Source: DTU032 sp964346175 (GTDB taxonomy: Bacteria > Bacillota > Clostridia > Saccharofermentanales > DTU023). From it: a stretch of 51,850 nt of DNA. Each line of letters begins with the position of its first letter. Position 1 is the first letter of the stretch. The position numbers were made by a program, and so were the translations under genes. Under the pieces are notes generated by a model. That model saw only the letters and a program-made list of their open reading frames with translations, searched no databases and was not told the DNA's origin. This document shows positions 51,821 through 51,850 of the stretch, piece after piece. Where the stretch lies: the NCBI GenBank assembly GCA_964346175.1, contig CAYFTG010000008.1, positions 1 through 51,850 on the forward strand, read 5' to 3'.

Positions 51821-51850
51821 TCAAATTTGCTTTAAATTTGCGTACATTCT

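Overview
The window looks like a core chromosomal segment of a low-to-moderate GC Bacillota (Clostridia-type) bacterium. The reasons are a PyrR-regulated pyr operon with a PyrK/PyrD (NAD-dependent, type B) dihydroorotate dehydrogenase, a clostridial-style divergent PyrE, the rimP-nusA-ylxR-ylxQ-infB-rbfA-nrnA-truB-ribF operon order, a dcw cluster with the Gram-positive small basic protein Sbp, strong AGGAGG-type ribosome binding sites, and frequent TTG/GTG starts. The dcw cluster runs straight from ftsZ to nrdR. The spoIIGA-sigE-sigG block that often follows ftsZ in spore formers is absent, which hints at a non-sporulating lineage. I do not name a species.

Layout: (1) 1-2169: the C-terminal end of an MMPL/RND-type transporter with X-Gly heptad repeats, a palindromic repeat and a bidirectional terminator, then mscL and a small P-loop protein on the minus strand. 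(2) 2277-8827: promoter, PyrR-responsive attenuator and pyrR-B-C-F-K-D-E, which gives UMP synthesis from carbamoyl phosphate (carAB and a uracil permease are not here). (3) 8901-20475: one long operon, rimP to ribF plus lgt and rodA, covering ribosome maturation, transcription elongation, translation initiation, RNA decay, tRNA modification, FAD synthesis, lipoprotein maturation and cell elongation. (4) 20583-33433: the division and wall cluster mraZ-rsmH-ftsL-pbp-murF-mraY-ftsW-murG-ftsQ-sbp-ftsZ; murE, murD, murC and ftsA are missing here. (5) 33459-43210: nrdR, an OmpR-type two-component system, an HtrA-like lipoprotein that has lost two catalytic residues, nth, recG, rsmD, coaD, a coiled-coil protein and ddl. 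(6) 43264-49561: a second penicillin-binding protein (lipoprotein, MecA-type N-domain), nagA and an unrecognised two-gene pair (three-helix membrane coiled-coil protein plus an acidic partner). (7) 49569-51850: tRNA-Ser(CGA) with its own promoter and terminator, a tandem repeat, a sodium:solute symporter on the minus strand, and a possible small transcription unit at the right end.

The most unusual items are the HtrA-like pseudoprotease beside a two-component system, the 46682-49561 membrane/coiled-coil pair, an FtsZ with two tail-peptide-like motifs, a coaD that may start at ATT, the divergent PyrE, and the promoter-to-hairpin unit at 51547-51820. I saw no CRISPR array, insertion sequence, prophage or obvious defence island.
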